DNA of 64,000 nucleotides from Dermacentor variabilis (GCF_050947875.1 NC_134574.1:103958969-104022968), one strand, 5' to 3'. Counted from the first letter of the stretch, positions 11,995 to 24,000 are shown. A program made the numbers and translations. The notes: generated by a model from the sequence alone, not told the origin.

Positions 11995-13190
11995 GCCGGA
12001 GCGGAGGTCAATTGATGAAAAGTATTGGGATCCGTGAAGGCAGTCAAGAGCATCATAACTGCGCGGCAAGGGATAAAGATCCTTCTTTGCTATCCTGTTG
12101 AGGTGACGGTAGTCAACGCAGGAGCGCCACGAGTTGTCTTTTTTCTTTACTAAGACAACCGGCGATGCCCACGGGCTACTGGAAGGTTCAATGATGTCCT
12201 TGTCCATCATCCTGTCTACTTCTTTCTGTATGATGGCCCTTTCGGTTGCGGAGACACGACATGGCCGCCTATGAATGGGGCTGGCGTCACCGGTGTTGAT
12301 GCGATGCGTGACAACAGATGTCTGGCCAAGTGGACGGTCGTCCAAATCAAAGATGTCCCGAAAAGGTGACAGGAGGTGACGAAGAGCTGTTGTTTGCTCA
12401 GAAGGAAGGTCAGGGCTGATCATCTTAGAAACATCGTCCGCAGGCGTCGAGTACGGAGGAGTGGGTGACAAAGGTCCGTTGGTACTGAGGAAGGATTCAG
12501 AGGTCAAAGAAGGAATCTCAAATTCTTCTAAAGGAGTGATATGCGCTATGGCGACACCGTGTGGCAGCACATGCGACGAAAATCCAAAAGTGAGGATGGG
12601 CACGCGAGAGCAGTTTTCGCGGATCCGGATTAAGGTGCTCGGTAGGGCAATATTGCGCGACAAAACCACGTCAGTAAGCGGCGACACGACGTACTCGCCA
12701 TCAGGTACGGGAGGACAGGACGTCAGGAGGACATTTGTAGCCGCCTGTGGAGACAGCCTCGCAAACTCAGCAGAACATAAGCGGTGTGAAGCACAAGTTG
12801 TTGCGTCGGCAGGAAGCGGCAGATCCAACTGTACAACACCTGCGGAGCAGTCAATTTGGGCAGAGTGTTTCGAAAGGATGTCGAGGCCGAGAATTAGGTC
12901 GTGTGGACAGTGTTCAAGGACGATAAATAGAACAACGGCATAAGGGCCCCCAATGGTCACACGTGCTGTGCACATTCCAAGGACAGGTGAAGTACTCCCA
13001 TCGGCGACTTGCACAGTGCACGGTACGGCAGGTGTCAGAACCTTTTTGAGCCTTCGGCGGAGAGCAGCGCTCATAACTGAAAGCGGCGCTCCTGTATCAA
13101 CGAGAGATCTAATAGGAACACCATCAACTTCAATGTCCAGTAGGTTTCCACATGTAGGCAGGGTTAACAGAGGATTTGCAAGCCGGGTCG
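11995..13190 (-). pseudogene. Gypsy protease and truncated reverse transcriptase
   Basis: Starting near 13190 the frame reads through an aspartic protease with active site DTGA (13087-13098), a linker, and the first part of reverse transcriptase (CVDYRHLNRI, then FSSIDLRSG, the motif carrying the first catalytic Asp). Directly after SIDLRSG, at about 11998-12003, the sequence jumps to the linker ahead of integrase. The polymerase YxDD box, thumb and whole RNase H are absent. In intact gypsy pol this missing stretch would be some 1.2 kb or more. The protease-RT part is open over more than 1 kb without stops. The polymerase is nonfunctional by deletion. Confidence 0.9.
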
Positions 13191-13434
13191 GAGTTGCAGC
13201 TTCACCTCCGGGAGCTGCACCGCCTAGTTTCCCGAAGCGAAGCGACCGGTTGCAGAAGGGGACGAAGAGCGGTGAACGAGAAGCGAACGGGACCTACGAC
13301 CTTGCGGAGACGAGGAGCGGCTGGATCTTGGTGGGGCACTGTCGACGTTGACGTTCCTAGTCGGCGTATAGGGCGAGAAAGTACGATTGTCTGGTACTTG
13401 GCAGTAGTGACTCGGAGACGACCACTGAGGAGGC

Positions 13435-14380
13435 GACGACCAATGGTTGCGGCAATGACGGGCGATGTGTCCGATACCGTAACAGTTAAAACAGATAGGT
13501 TTATCATCCGCGGTGCGCGAGTCAGCTGGGTTGCGGAAAGCTTTGCGTCTGGGAGCGAGCGGCCGGTGAAATCTGGTAGGTGTTTGTATGGCGGACCGAG
13601 CAGAGAGATGGAATGCCCAAACTTGCTATTTCCTCCTGAACGACCGCTTGTATAAGGGAGATAGCGGGCACGCTTTCCCGACAGTCGGAACGAACTGGAG
13701 CCGGAGCCATGGCCTCAAGCTCACGGAGAACGATGCGCGTGATTTCTTCCGGTCCTGTGGGCTGAACGAAGCGCGGCGGGTCTTCGCAAGAAGATGTCGC
13801 GGCGGTATTGGGCAATCGGTCGAAAGTTTGACCGACGCGGCGGCCCTTCGCTTGTTCAAAGCGCCGGCACTCCTTTATAATTGCAACCACAGTGGCACAA
13901 TCCTTGCACATCAGGAGATTGAAGGCATCGTCTGCAATATCTTTCAATATGTGACCAATCCTGTCTGCCTTAGTCATGTTGTTATCAGCCTTGCGACAGA
14001 GGGCCAGCACATCCTGTATGTAGACGACATAGGACTCTGTGGATGGTTGAGCGCGACACGCAAGTTCTTTTTTTGCTGCCAAAAAATGCGAGGCCAAACA
14101 GGCCTCGCATTTTTTCTTTGCAGACATCCCAGCTTGTTAGGTCAGCTTCGTGTGTGTCGTACCATTGCCTCGCAGTTCCTCTTCGATAAAATATCACGTT
14201 TGCTAGCATCATTGTTGAATCCCACCTGTTGTTGTCGCACACTCGTTCGTACATGGTAAGCCAGTCCTTGACGTCGGCGTTGTCCGTGCCACTAAATGTC
14301 CCTGGGTCCCGCGGATGAGTGAGGATGACCGTTGGCACGGGCTGCTGAGGCGTTGTCGCTTGTATTGGTTGATTTGCCAT
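13435..14380 (-). pseudogene. Gypsy gag, frameshifted
   Basis: The likely start is ATG at 14380 (MANQPIQATTPQQP), which begins a retrotransposon Gag-like domain with FSGTDNADVKDWL and ARQWYDTHEAD. At about 14105-14115 a T-run of six puts the frame out by one, and the open frame resumes as LAAKKELACRAQ. It shifts again near 13540, and the third frame carries a CCHC zinc knuckle (CX2CX4HX4C, reading CFNCYGIGHIARHC) at 13452-13493. Gag packages element RNA. Two shifts make this copy a pseudogene. An inverted repeat (14081-14095 with 14101-14115) sits exactly at the first shift. Confidence 0.85.
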
Positions 14381-14426
14381 TGTGGCGGCAGGTAGATGAC
14401 GTCCGCTGCGAAGTTCCGTGATTGTA

Positions 14427-14442
14427 CCCCGCACCTCCACCA
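14427..14442 (-). other. Candidate gypsy primer-binding site
   Basis: On the minus strand TGGTGGAGGTGCGGGG begins three bases inside the 5' LTR. TGG is the expected complement of a tRNA CCA end. The primer tRNA was not identified. Confidence 0.5.
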
Positions 14443-14445
14443 AAA

Positions 14446-14579
14446 TGTTGCAGGAAGAAAGCAGGCCCACGATTGTAAAATAACGTATATTTACAACTGG
14501 CGTATATGGCGTTCAGGCAACTGCCAGACTTCGTCTTCGTCGAGTCCAGTTCAACTTCTTCGTTCCCTTCACCGTAACA
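14446..14579 (-). repeat. Gypsy 5' LTR
   Basis: 134 bases, the upstream LTR in the element's minus-strand orientation, nearly identical to 10525-10657. It is followed at 14580-14583 by the ATAT target duplication. Confidence 0.92.
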
Positions 14580-14583
14580 ATAT

Positions 14584-14800
14584 GCTTCCATCCGTTTTGA
14601 ATCCCAGCGCTTCTCGAAGCTGCACGTAACCTACGGGTCTCGTTGGATGAATACATTCACATTCAATTAGTATGTGCTCAGTTGTATCCGTGCTTTTGCG
14701 GCAGCAGACAAATACTTCACCCGGTCGCGAATATTTGCTGCGGTATGTTTTGCTACTCGATGGAACCACTAAGTTCAGTACAATGCCGCGCCTCAACTGA
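14584..14800 (-). mobile_element. LINE C-terminal tail, proximal part
   Basis: The minus-strand frame reads VCCRKSTDTTEHILIECECIH, with the cysteine and histidine spacing of the zinc-knuckle tail found after RNase H in I/LOA/R1-group LINEs. It continues through REALGFKTDGSI up to the gypsy insertion point. The continuation lies at 10451-10524. The 5' part is degraded beyond about 14800. Confidence 0.6.
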
Positions 14801-15257
14801 ACACATTACACTTCTCAAGAATTGCAGTGAGACATCAGTGAAGCGCAGTGACCACATTTATCAAATGGTGGCACTGCCATTTATTTTCTCGAGTTTAGGC
14901 AGTTTGCCGAGTGGGAGAGCGCTCTAGAATATGCGGGTATATGAGCCACTCTCCGATTGGGTTCGAGCGTTTCAACGAAGAGAGCACAGACACGTACATA
15001 CTACGGGGCCTCACAAGCGCAGGGTGTTTCGCATTTACGTGGAATACCTCTCTACTATTCGAGCGCTCGTTCCAGAATGAATGTTCCATGATAGCTGGAG
15101 AATAGTCTGTCGGTAATGCCTGCAGGTACCTAGCGAAGACATCATGCAAGCCACGCTTGTCGCGTAACGTTGAAGAAACTTGGCAGTTACATGGGCCATT
15201 AACGATGAACGCCGCTCCGCTTTTGGAAACAACAACAACAAAAATACATTCCTTCAT

Positions 15258-15720
15258 GGTGGGAGAGAGAGAGAAAAGGATCCATAGAAAGGCTGGGAGG
15301 TTAATCATATGTAGTTCCGGTTAGCTACCCTGCACGGGAGGAAGGCTTAAGGGGGATAAAAAAAGAAAGAAAGTTGAAGGGAGAGATAGACAGAAAGAGT
15401 GACGAGCACGAACAAACCGCGTACACTACAGAGCGGTAGAGGGCGGCGTTCTTAAAGGCTATCGTGAAGCCCCGCAGACCGCAGGAACCTTAATATCGCG
15501 AGTAAGTAAAGTGAAGTAAAGTAGGCCTTCATCGCGCATGTTCTTTGGGAGCACAGACCTAAAGGTTTGACTTTTGATAGTCGACGATCATCCAACTGGT
15601 CCAGTACTCTGCACATCACTTGCCTGTGGGCACTCTATCGCGGGTAGACACAGATAATATGTGCGAGTGTCTCATCGTTGTTGCATGTGGTATAGTTGAT
15701 TTGATATTAGGAATATGTAA
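15258..15720 (-). mobile_element. LINE 3' tail, RNase H-type family, copy 2
   Basis: Same family and orientation as 2260-2720. On the minus strand the translation shows CNNDETLAHIICVYPR, then HRQVMCRVLDQLDD and LGLCSQRTCAMKAY. This is a recognisable zinc-motif tail of an RNase H-bearing LINE, with stops in it. The 3' UTR ends in a short GA/CT repeat at 15265-15275. It is 5' truncated near 15720. Confidence 0.65.
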
Positions 15721-18520
15721 GGTACGTGAAAGACGTGGACAAAAAAGAAAAAAAAACGTATAAGACAGCGCCCCTGCTTGCGTCTTACTTCTGTTCATTC
15801 TATCGCGCTGCTTTACCGTCCCCAACATTTGTTTGCTTTATCAGTAAAATACCTTGCGCACATGAGCGCGTTTATGTAAAGTTCGGGCAGTTTCTAATGA
15901 ATAGTGTCGTCGAGCGAGGTGCGACCGGGCTAGTTGGTAATTCACTATAAAATTAGCATACCAGCTTACTAAAGACCAATATAACAGATGAACAAAAAAG
16001 CGTGTCTCTTGAGAACCGATCTTTACAGTATACGTACCCTTTGAACCCGCTCTGCGTATGTTCGATCCAGTCAGGAGCATGGACTTTCGTATAACCTCCA
16101 AACGAATATTTTACAATAAATCGACGTGTAATTAACGCAATAAATAAAAGAAAGTGTAATTATTCACTGAACTTCGGCTGCTGAAATTGCCCCCTGTAGT
16201 TAGATCTACCAACCCGTCACGGCAACCAGTCCAGACCGCGAAACAGCATAACAGCTATGTTATTGTTGTCTCTGGGAATCCCGCCATACGCGTTAGTTAA
16301 ATGGTAAAGCTCAGGGAAAGATTGCAAGAGCCTCACAATGTCAAATTTATTCTCCGTGCCTCGAAACACGTATATCGTTATGACTGATGATTGGATGACC
16401 GTATTCGTAGTTTCTGTCCCACTGCACGGAATTAGAAAGCAGGACAGAGTGGTTATCTAAATCAGCTCGTCGGATAGCCTTCGGCTGTCGCCGCTTCCGC
16501 ATGGCGATGTCTCGAGCCCCGCAACTTCGTATGGCCGAGGCCACCGTGTTTACCTATGTCCTTGTTCGCATGGCGTAGTCTTGTGAACTCCTGTCGCACT
16601 TATTTGGGGCCTGAATGAAGGACTGAACGACTCCGGAAGGCATGCATTCTCGGCGGCGCTTACCTCTGACCGATTGTTGCATTGACAGTCTCCTCAATAT
16701 AACTTTAGCGGAGGTGGGTCTATGGAGGGTACTTAAATCAACGCTAAACAGAAACACCAAATCATTTAGGTCTGAACAATTTCTAGAAAAGACAATCGCG
16801 ATTCGCTTATTTGATTAGCGTTTAATATTTGTGAAAAATACCAAAGCCAAATTTCCTTGTTTTGTAGCTTCAGGCCGAAGCTTCGACGTTTCTACGCCAA
16901 TGTAACGTTTCGAATTTGCGCGTATTCTCTCGCATTTGGACCTCTTTACGGAAATCAAAAGTTAATTAGTGTGCTAGGTGGGCTTCTTCAGTTATTTAGA
17001 ACGAATTACCGTTAGGTAATTAAGTAGAGTGTCTCAGACGCTTTGAAAAGTGGTGACGTCATGGCGAGCTTTTGCGGGAATAAAACAGCAATGTCCCCAC
17101 CCGTCTTTAGCTTTCCACATATTTTTTTGGCCTCCCAAGCCCCCTCTCGCAGTCGCAGTTTTCATGCTGAAGATACATAATTTACTAATAAACTTAATTT
17201 GACAGTTTGGTGCAGTGCACAGACCCCTGTCATTCGCGGGTCCTCCCTCACATGCACTCACACATCCTGTGCACACCACAAGCAGGTGCTATTTTGAAAC
17301 GGAAATGCTTGTGATGCACGGTATTAGCTAGAGTGGAAGTAGAACGGTCCACGAGTGGGGACGGTGGCGCTTACTTAAAGACTGAGCTATGAATACTAGA
17401 ACGAATACTAGAATACTATGAATACTACTATGAATATACTATGAATACTACTATGAATACTAGAATACTGGGTGGCGCTTACTTAAAGACTGAGCTATGA
17501 ATACTAGATGGGCGCTGATGAATGCGCTAGATGAGTGCATATGTCAATCTGGCTTCGAAGCCGCGAGATGACGGGCCCGATTGCTGGCAACGCGGCTTAA
17601 TTAAGATGGGGGCGACAAGCAAAAGCGACGGCAACTTGCATGCTTTCGTGATTGCTAAAAAAAGCGAAAAAAAAACACAGACGCCTAAAACCAATTCGGC
17701 GCCCTTAACTACGGTGTTCCTTATAGTCTCTGTGCTGCTTTTGACATTGACCTCTATCTGAGCAAAACAACGGCAGCAAAGCGACAAGGAACAAATCCAT
17801 CGATAGCGTTCAGACGCCACCACCGACTGCTTAGATGATACGGACAATGCACTTTTTGTCTCACCGTGGTCTTCGTACGTCAAATGGCAACGCAGAGAAA
17901 CCAAATTAAATAAGATGTCTTGCCTTTTATTAAGGTTCTTTTTTCCCTTCAATTACTCATCAACGCTCGGTTTTCTAACGAATATGGTGCTTTCGCAGTT
18001 GGTGAAGACTTCAGCCACGAGTCGGGCTTGTCTGCTGTTGCGACCGCTGGGGCTTGCACACGCACAGCTGCAACAAGGGGCCGTCGCCCCTTCGTTCGCT
18101 TCACGTCAAACAGCAGTTAGGTAACTATTGATAATAAGTCAGCCTAGCAACAACAACAAATCAACTGAATTTTGCAGTCTCGTTACTCAAGGAAACGCCG
18201 GCGAGTGCGAGCAGGAGGGAAGGATCTTTATTTACCCAAACGAGTACTGCGAGCACTTCCCGTCGTTTGCACGTGTTGCCTACAGTGCAAAGAAATACTC
18301 AATTTCAAACCGCTGCACAAACACTACAGTACAGAGACACTTTTTTTCCTTGTACAGTTTGTCATCTACCCAGAAGCGTCTGCTGAGAGCACACAAATTG
18401 ATTAGGAGCACCGAGGTTAACCCTCGCGCAACGAAAGCAACATCTGGGACAACCGGCGCTCGCACGGCTGGACCATAGAATGCACTTCTGATGTTCAGAA
18501 GCGCGTTCTGATTTATTTTG
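15721..18520. other. No gene recognised
   Basis: AT-rich noncoding DNA with one local tandem structure (17363-17508, listed separately). TAGTTGGTAATTCA near 15930 recalls the flank of the 7.6-kb hairpin. Frames at 16347-16760 (minus) and 17915-18124 (plus) have no recognised domain. Confidence 0.3.
17363..17508. repeat. 38-bp direct repeats around GAATACTA tandem units
   Basis: The 38-base segment at 17363-17400 recurs exactly at 17471-17508. Between them lies a run of degenerate GAATACTA/TATGAATACTAC units. It looks like a minisatellite expanded by slippage or unequal exchange. Confidence 0.85.
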
Positions 18521-18522
18521 AG

Positions 18523-18775
18523 ACCCGCCGTGGTGGCTTATATAGCGGCTATGGCGTTGCGCTGCTACCCACGAGGTCACGGGATTGAATCCCGGCCGCG
18601 GCGGCCGCATTTCGATGGGGGTGAAATGCCAAACCGCCCTTGTGTCGTGCATTGGGGGTACGTAAAGAACCCGAGGGGTCAAAGTTAATCCGGACTCCCT
18701 CACTAAGGCGTGCCTCATAACGGGCCCGCCAAATGGTGCGAGGACTGGCAGATGTCCGGTAATGTTGAAAAAAAA
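18523..18775 (+). mobile_element. tRNA-derived SINE, degraded 3' end
   Basis: It shares the tRNA-like head (GGTCACGGGATTGAATCCCG carries the box B region) and the GCGGCCGCATTTCGATGGGG body with the copies at 35.5 and 54.9 kb. The last third diverges after GCGTGCCTCATAA, and it ends in an A-run at 18769-18778. No target duplication was found. Confidence 0.75.
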
Positions 18776-18834
18776 AAATCTATATTCATGAGATATTTCA
18801 CTCTCAGAGGTTACGCACTACAGATACTTAGGGT

Positions 18835-19265
18835 TATGAATTTCAAATAAAGTGGAACAAGCACATTGACTCTGTCACTGCCACAGCCAATCGCCAGCTG
18901 TTATTTCTCAGAAGAGCACTAAAAACTCTCAACACCAGCCGTCCGTCGCTTTGCATTTCGAACAGTCGTACAACCAACCTTAGATTACGCTGGAATAATT
19001 TGTAATCCCTCCACAAGATCTAACATAGAAAAGACAGAAAGACAAGTGAAAAAACACGCAGAGTAGCTCAATTTGTCTTCAATTGCCTCGGACGCAGCTC
19101 TGTAACTTCTATCGAAAGCGGACAGAAGCATTCCTAAAGAAAAAAAAAATCTAATTACCCGCTTGAAATTCTTGTTTCAGTTAATTAAAGGGCAATACTC
19201 CATGGACATTACCGAAACCACACATTTTTCTACTGCATATGCTACATCTAAACGGCACGAATTAT
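18835..19265 (+). mobile_element. CR1/L2-like LINE fragment, part 1
   Basis: Plus-strand translation with frame breaks shows WNKHIDSVTATANRQLLFLRR, matching the region after the RT core in CR1/L2/Jockey LINEs. Further on are RVAQFVFNCLGRSSVTS and LKFLFQLIKGQYSM. The matching C-terminal end (HSFVAETISEWNALSNYIV) appears only after an intervening element, at 19790-19860. So this is one LINE copy split by an insertion. Confidence 0.65.
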
Positions 19266-19785
19266 GTATCACTGCCCTCATTCACTCCATTGTGCGAGGC
19301 CTAGTCAACCGCGCCGGAGTCACTGCATACGAGTTGGACACCAGGGACAATCTGGCCACTTATAACGATCTCGTTAAGGCCTTTTACCTCAGTCGCCGAA
19401 CCTTCCCCCCACCTCACGCCAAGTTCAGCCGGGCGCAGGCTACCACCCTGAGTCTGCTACAAACAAACACGTACCCTTCACCCGCCCGCCTCCACCGTAT
19501 ATTCCCAGACGTTTACACTACACCCAACTGCCGGTGCTGTGGCATTCACCCGACTACGCTTCCGCATATGCTGTGGGAGTGCCCAGCACAGTATACACAC
19601 ACATTAACACCACCACCCTCTCGTCGAGGTTGCGTGAGGCTCTGCGGGGCTCCGCCTTCGACGACCAAACCTGGGCGACCCAGCACGCCCTTGAGGCGGC
19701 GGCGAGGGGAAGGCTTAGGCCCAGCCATCATAAAGTGCTGGTTTTATAATAAAGGTTTATACCCCCCCCCTCCCACTCCTCTTTG
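19266..19785 (+). mobile_element. RNase H-type LINE fragment inserted into the CR1/L2-like LINE
   Basis: Within an open frame at 19163-19882 the middle part is of a different LINE family. It shows SRRTFPPPHAKFSRAQATT, then LLQTNTYPSPARLHRIFPD, then CRCCGIHPTTLPHMLWECP, which is a CX2C...H...C zinc motif. It resembles the tail of the element at 32.3-34.9 kb (QTNTYPNLHHLHRIHP). The fragment ends with AATAAAGGTTTATA and a C-rich stretch at about 19748-19775. It is strongly 5' truncated, with only the end of RNase H and the tail present. Confidence 0.75.
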
Positions 19786-19910
19786 CAGACTAACAAATGT
19801 GCTCTTAAACACTCTTTTGTTGCTGAGACTATATCAGAGTGGAACGCGCTTAGCAATTATATTGTGCTGCAGCCAACGCTAAACATGTCTGCCACTCACC
19901 TTTTATAGAG
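19786..19910 (+). mobile_element. CR1/L2-like LINE fragment, part 2
   Basis: The frame reads HSFVAETISEWNALSNYIV, the C-terminal signature seen in the copies at 7.1 and 56.0 kb. It resumes directly after the inserted LINE fragment and stops at about 19882. Confidence 0.6.
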
Positions 19911-21055
19911 TTTTTCTTGGTTTGTTCTTCTACTGTATTTTTCTCTTCTTCTGTAACCTTGCCATCCTGATATATCCTTTACACTGTGTAACCACCCTGC
20001 CAACATCCCCGTTGGGGATTGGAGTCAAGCCGTGGTTTCGGCTCTCAATGCTACAGATTATAATTTAATTTGTTTTCAACAAATGGAGAGCAGGTAAACG
20101 CATGGTTGTCCAGGTATGTTTCCTTGTGCATATTTTTCACTCTGCGAACGACCTTCCGACAGCGATCGGCAGATTATCTCGGCGACCGATGAGAGCACGA
20201 CCACCGGCTGAACTGAAACTACTCGCACTTGTGAGTCACGTCGGCATTGATACCGACGTCGTGTGGCAATCTAGAGAAAGCCATCGAAGGCATAACAGTT
20301 TCTGCAAATGAACTGGTCGCGATCTATCCGCTTACATAAATGCATTAGGTTCGCTGAACCTTGCCGCACCCCCATGGCTTTCATACCATAAATATTTTTG
20401 TTTCAAACTAGAACCGACTTGCACAGCTCTTCCCCTTATCAACTGAACTTTGGAATGCTTTACCTGGAGGTGTCCATGTTGATTGTTAGTGAACATTTTT
20501 TTTTCTGCGTATCATGTGCGATGTTATCCCCAGCCCTGCTATTGCACCAAAGGCGCTATATTGGGTAAACATAAAAATAACATAAATAAATATGAGTGAC
20601 TGTCTAGCAGTGACTCGACCGGTCATTGACGTCAGTGCTCCGTGCCAGCACCAGTTATTGTCCTGCTCGTGTATAGATTGACTACGATGATGATGATGAA
20701 GACGACGACGACGACGATGATGATATGCTTTCTGTTGGCACGAGGGCCAGGGATGGCCAATGAGCGCCAAATAGCATGAGCAGTCAATGAAGTGGTAAAT
20801 GACAAGCGGTAATAGTACTATGGCTGCACAGAGGCTTAAAAAGCATTCGTTGTAAATGGCGTAAAATATATAGACACTAAAATAATGACAGTGGCAAGTG
20901 ATGTGGGCTCTGATCATGAAACATATCCTGTATAAGGATATGACAATAAAATGTGTCACTGCCAGTGGCACAGCCGCCTCAACGGGGCCCTTGCATGCGA
21001 GGGCCCGTAGGCATGTGCCTTAAAGCACTAGTATCGCAGCAGTACTCCTCTAGAG
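19911..21055. other. Noncoding DNA with GAT/GAC microsatellite
   Basis: No gene was recognised. At 20685-20722 there is a run of GAT and GAC triplets followed by TTTCTGTTGGCACGAGGG. A GATGAT run near 49830-49852 is followed by a similar TTTCTATTGGCATCCCC, so both may be copies of one retroposon ending in triplet repeats. Confidence 0.35.
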
Positions 21056-21059
21056 AGAG

Positions 21060-24000
21060 GTGCGTGCTACGAATCTCTTGGGTTGACAACGTGCAGCACA
21101 ATATAATGTGAAAAACTTAGCACTGCTTTCCTATCGACAAGCGGTTCTGGATCGAGAAACAGTGCAGGATGAAGGTGGACATGCTGTTGGTATGCAACAG
21201 GGAAGTGCTTTTTCCGTTCAGGTTCTGCTTTCCGACACTCCAGCAAGACGTGGCCCATGGTGAGCCTCTCGCCGCATTTGCCACAGTTGGGCGGGTCAGC
21301 ACCAGTTTAAGACGTAGGAGTGGGTACATATTTGTGTCCTATTCGCAGACGGCAAAAGACCACGTCACAACGTCTTGCCTTTGAAGGTGACGACCGATAT
21401 TGTAAGCGTGGTTTTCTTACGTGGAATTTAATCAGGGTTTCGGCGTCCCACGGGTGTTGGCAGTAGCTGCCGAGTTATTTATGCTGGAATGGCTTAAGGT
21501 CTTTGGCAGGAACCGGCTGTGAACAGATTAATAGCTTTTGTTGCCATGGCTTTAGCCATTTCACCTGCTAGCACATTTCCCTCGATGCCTCTGTGCCCAG
21601 GCACCCAGCATATTACAGTGTGTTGGTTAGATATACATATAGCCTGTGAATAGCAGCGCGTAAAGATAGTTGATCAGGATTTTTATGTTTGTGTAGGCAT
21701 TTTAAAGCTTCAACTGCACTTAAGGAGTCTGAGAATATAAAGGCTTTTGGTAAGTTTGTTTTTCTGATATGTTTCGCAGCTGCCATCACTGCACAGGCTT
21801 ATGCAGAGAAGATACTGGATTCCAGATGCAGGACGTCCATTTATGAAAATAATGGACCGGTAGCTGAATATGAGACACCGGAATGCGACTTCAAGGCATC
21901 TGTGTAAAGCTGTGGGCAAAAGTGCTTCCACTGGAGTTCCAGGGAAGTGCATGCGAATGTGTACCTCTGGAGCGTGTTTGTTTAGTGCTTTCAACAAATG
22001 ACATCTCACACTCTATCTCCTGTCACAGGCATGGCGAAAACGGCTTCATTGGAGCCATTGTTTCGTGTGTGAGGAGTGGAACACTCACATGCTCAGTCAG
22101 TTTCATCACGCGCAGAGCGAAGGGCTCTCCCACAGAAAATCTGTTGTGAAAACATGTACTAGAGCTTGTATAGATTGTCGTCGAATAGCATGGGTGTTCA
22201 GAGTTTGAACTTATTTTCATAATGTAAACAGAAACTTGAACATGTCCTCTGCAGATTAAAAGAGCATTCACTTCATTCTACGTAGAGACTCTGTATGGGA
22301 CTTGTTCGGAATACACCAGTCGCGAGTCGTATACCTAGACGGTGCACAGGACCTAGCATATTGAGGCCGCTGAGTTGCAGCATACCGGTAAACTACAGTG
22401 CCGTAGTCCAAACGTGAGCCTATAAGGCTCTTGTGCAAAGTCATGAGGCACTTTCTGTCATTACGCTTTGTTGTGTGCGACAGGATTTTAAGGATATTCC
22501 TTGCTCTTAGGCATTTGCTTTTAATAAACTTTATGTGAGGAATAAAGCTAAGCCTAGTATGACAGCTAAGAATATGTGTTCTCTATTCACAGGTACGCGT
22601 TCTCCATACACTTCAATATTGGGCCCTTGGAGCAAGCATCTCTCTTGTGAACAGGACAAACACGCTCTTTCATTTCATTTTCATTTCATTTATTGAAGCC
22701 TTAAAGGCGCGGAGGCATTACATAAGGCGGGGGCAAACAACGTGTGAGGAACTCTTCATCACGGTAAGGAGGGAAAAGAGGAAGAAAAGATAGACGAAGA
22801 ATAGAAAAGGAAACAATGCTCAGGAGGGAACTGAGCAAGCGGTACTATCATCAAAATCACTGTAAAGAAACCATAAAATACAACAAAATACATTCTCATT
22901 CGCCCATTTCGACAGTTTGTTCAGGCCTAGCTGAACTTGTCGCTCTCAGATGGAGAGGCAGCACGACTTGGATCATATCTGCATGTCGTTCGGTGCCTTT
23001 ACAGAGGTCATTGACGGATTGACAGACCGCGTTCCATGCTGTCAGTATCTGACCTCATGTCGTCAGAGCCATGGCGGGGAACTCGGGTCACCATATAGTG
23101 CGTTATCAACGTACGCAGAATAAGATAAGATCTGTGGAATATAGAAGCGTAAAGAATTCATCTTGATAATAAAGAGTGTGCAGCTAAGTACGCCACCCTG
23201 TGGTGCTCCAGTTTCCAGTACAAATTGCCTAGACAAAGTGTTTCAAATTCTCACACGGAATAACCGGTTGGAAATGCAGCTTTCAGTTAAGTTAAACGTG
23301 TTTCCGCGGATTCCCATTTCGCAGAGGTCTCTCAATATTCCGCAGTGCTCGACAGTATCGTGTGACTTTTCCATATCGAGGAGTACCTATAGAAAGGATT
23401 GTTCGTCATTGAAGGCATCACGAATTTTCCCTCAATGCGAACAAGAAGGTGAGTCGTCGACCGGCCTTCACAAAAAACTGCACTTGCACGCGTCATGCAA
23501 TTTGTTAGGTTCAAGAAAATGCAGAAGACGCTGATTAGCTATTCCTCTGTAGCAGAGTTTGCAGATACAACTTGTGAGGGATATCGGACGGCAACTTGTT
23601 ACTACTGAGGGGTCCTTACCCTTTTTTCAAAATCGGGATGACAATGGCTTCTTTCCGTGCAAGTGGATGGTACCCGGCAGCCTATATAGCACTGAAACTT
23701 GCGAGTAGCGTCATTTGAGTGTCACTGTGGAAATGTTTAATCATGTCGCATATGATTCTGTTAGGATCCGGTGCCGAGTCCTTGCATACGTTCGAGGAAG
23801 CTCTTAGCTCTGCGTTGTTAAAAGGAAGATGTAAGGGCGATTCTGTATGGATATATGATCGAGGGTACTGCACGTCCGGCTATATTTCGTGTTTGAGGAA
23901 TGATTTTGAGTGCTGAATAGAGCTGGAAACACTATCCAAATGTCCCACAAGCACGTTGACCTGGTTTTACAAGCTGTTTTGTTGTTCATTGACCAGTGGT

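Larger units (their letters stand above)
10525..14579 (-). mobile_element. Ty3/gypsy LTR retrotransposon, defective
   Basis: Complete by its ends but internally defective. LTRs of 133 and 134 bases flank it, each TG...CA in the element's orientation, and ATAT is duplicated at 10521-10524 and 14580-14583. The two LTRs differ by about 4 substitutions and 1 indel, roughly 3%, so the insertion is moderately old. Reading from 14446 downward the order is primer-binding site, gag with a CCHC knuckle, protease (DTGA), partial reverse transcriptase, and integrase (HHCC plus DDE). This is the Ty3/gypsy order. The RT polymerase core and RNase H are missing, and frameshifts and two in-frame stops interrupt the rest. 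No envelope-like ORF is present. Confidence 0.92.

Noticed and set aside
17363..17508. CRISPR-like direct repeats
   Set aside because: Only two copies of the 38-base repeat with a tandem repeat between them, in a eukaryotic genome. This is a minisatellite.
19163..19882. 240-codon frame as a host gene
   Set aside because: Its parts match the ends of two LINE families, so it is a chance fusion across a nested insertion.
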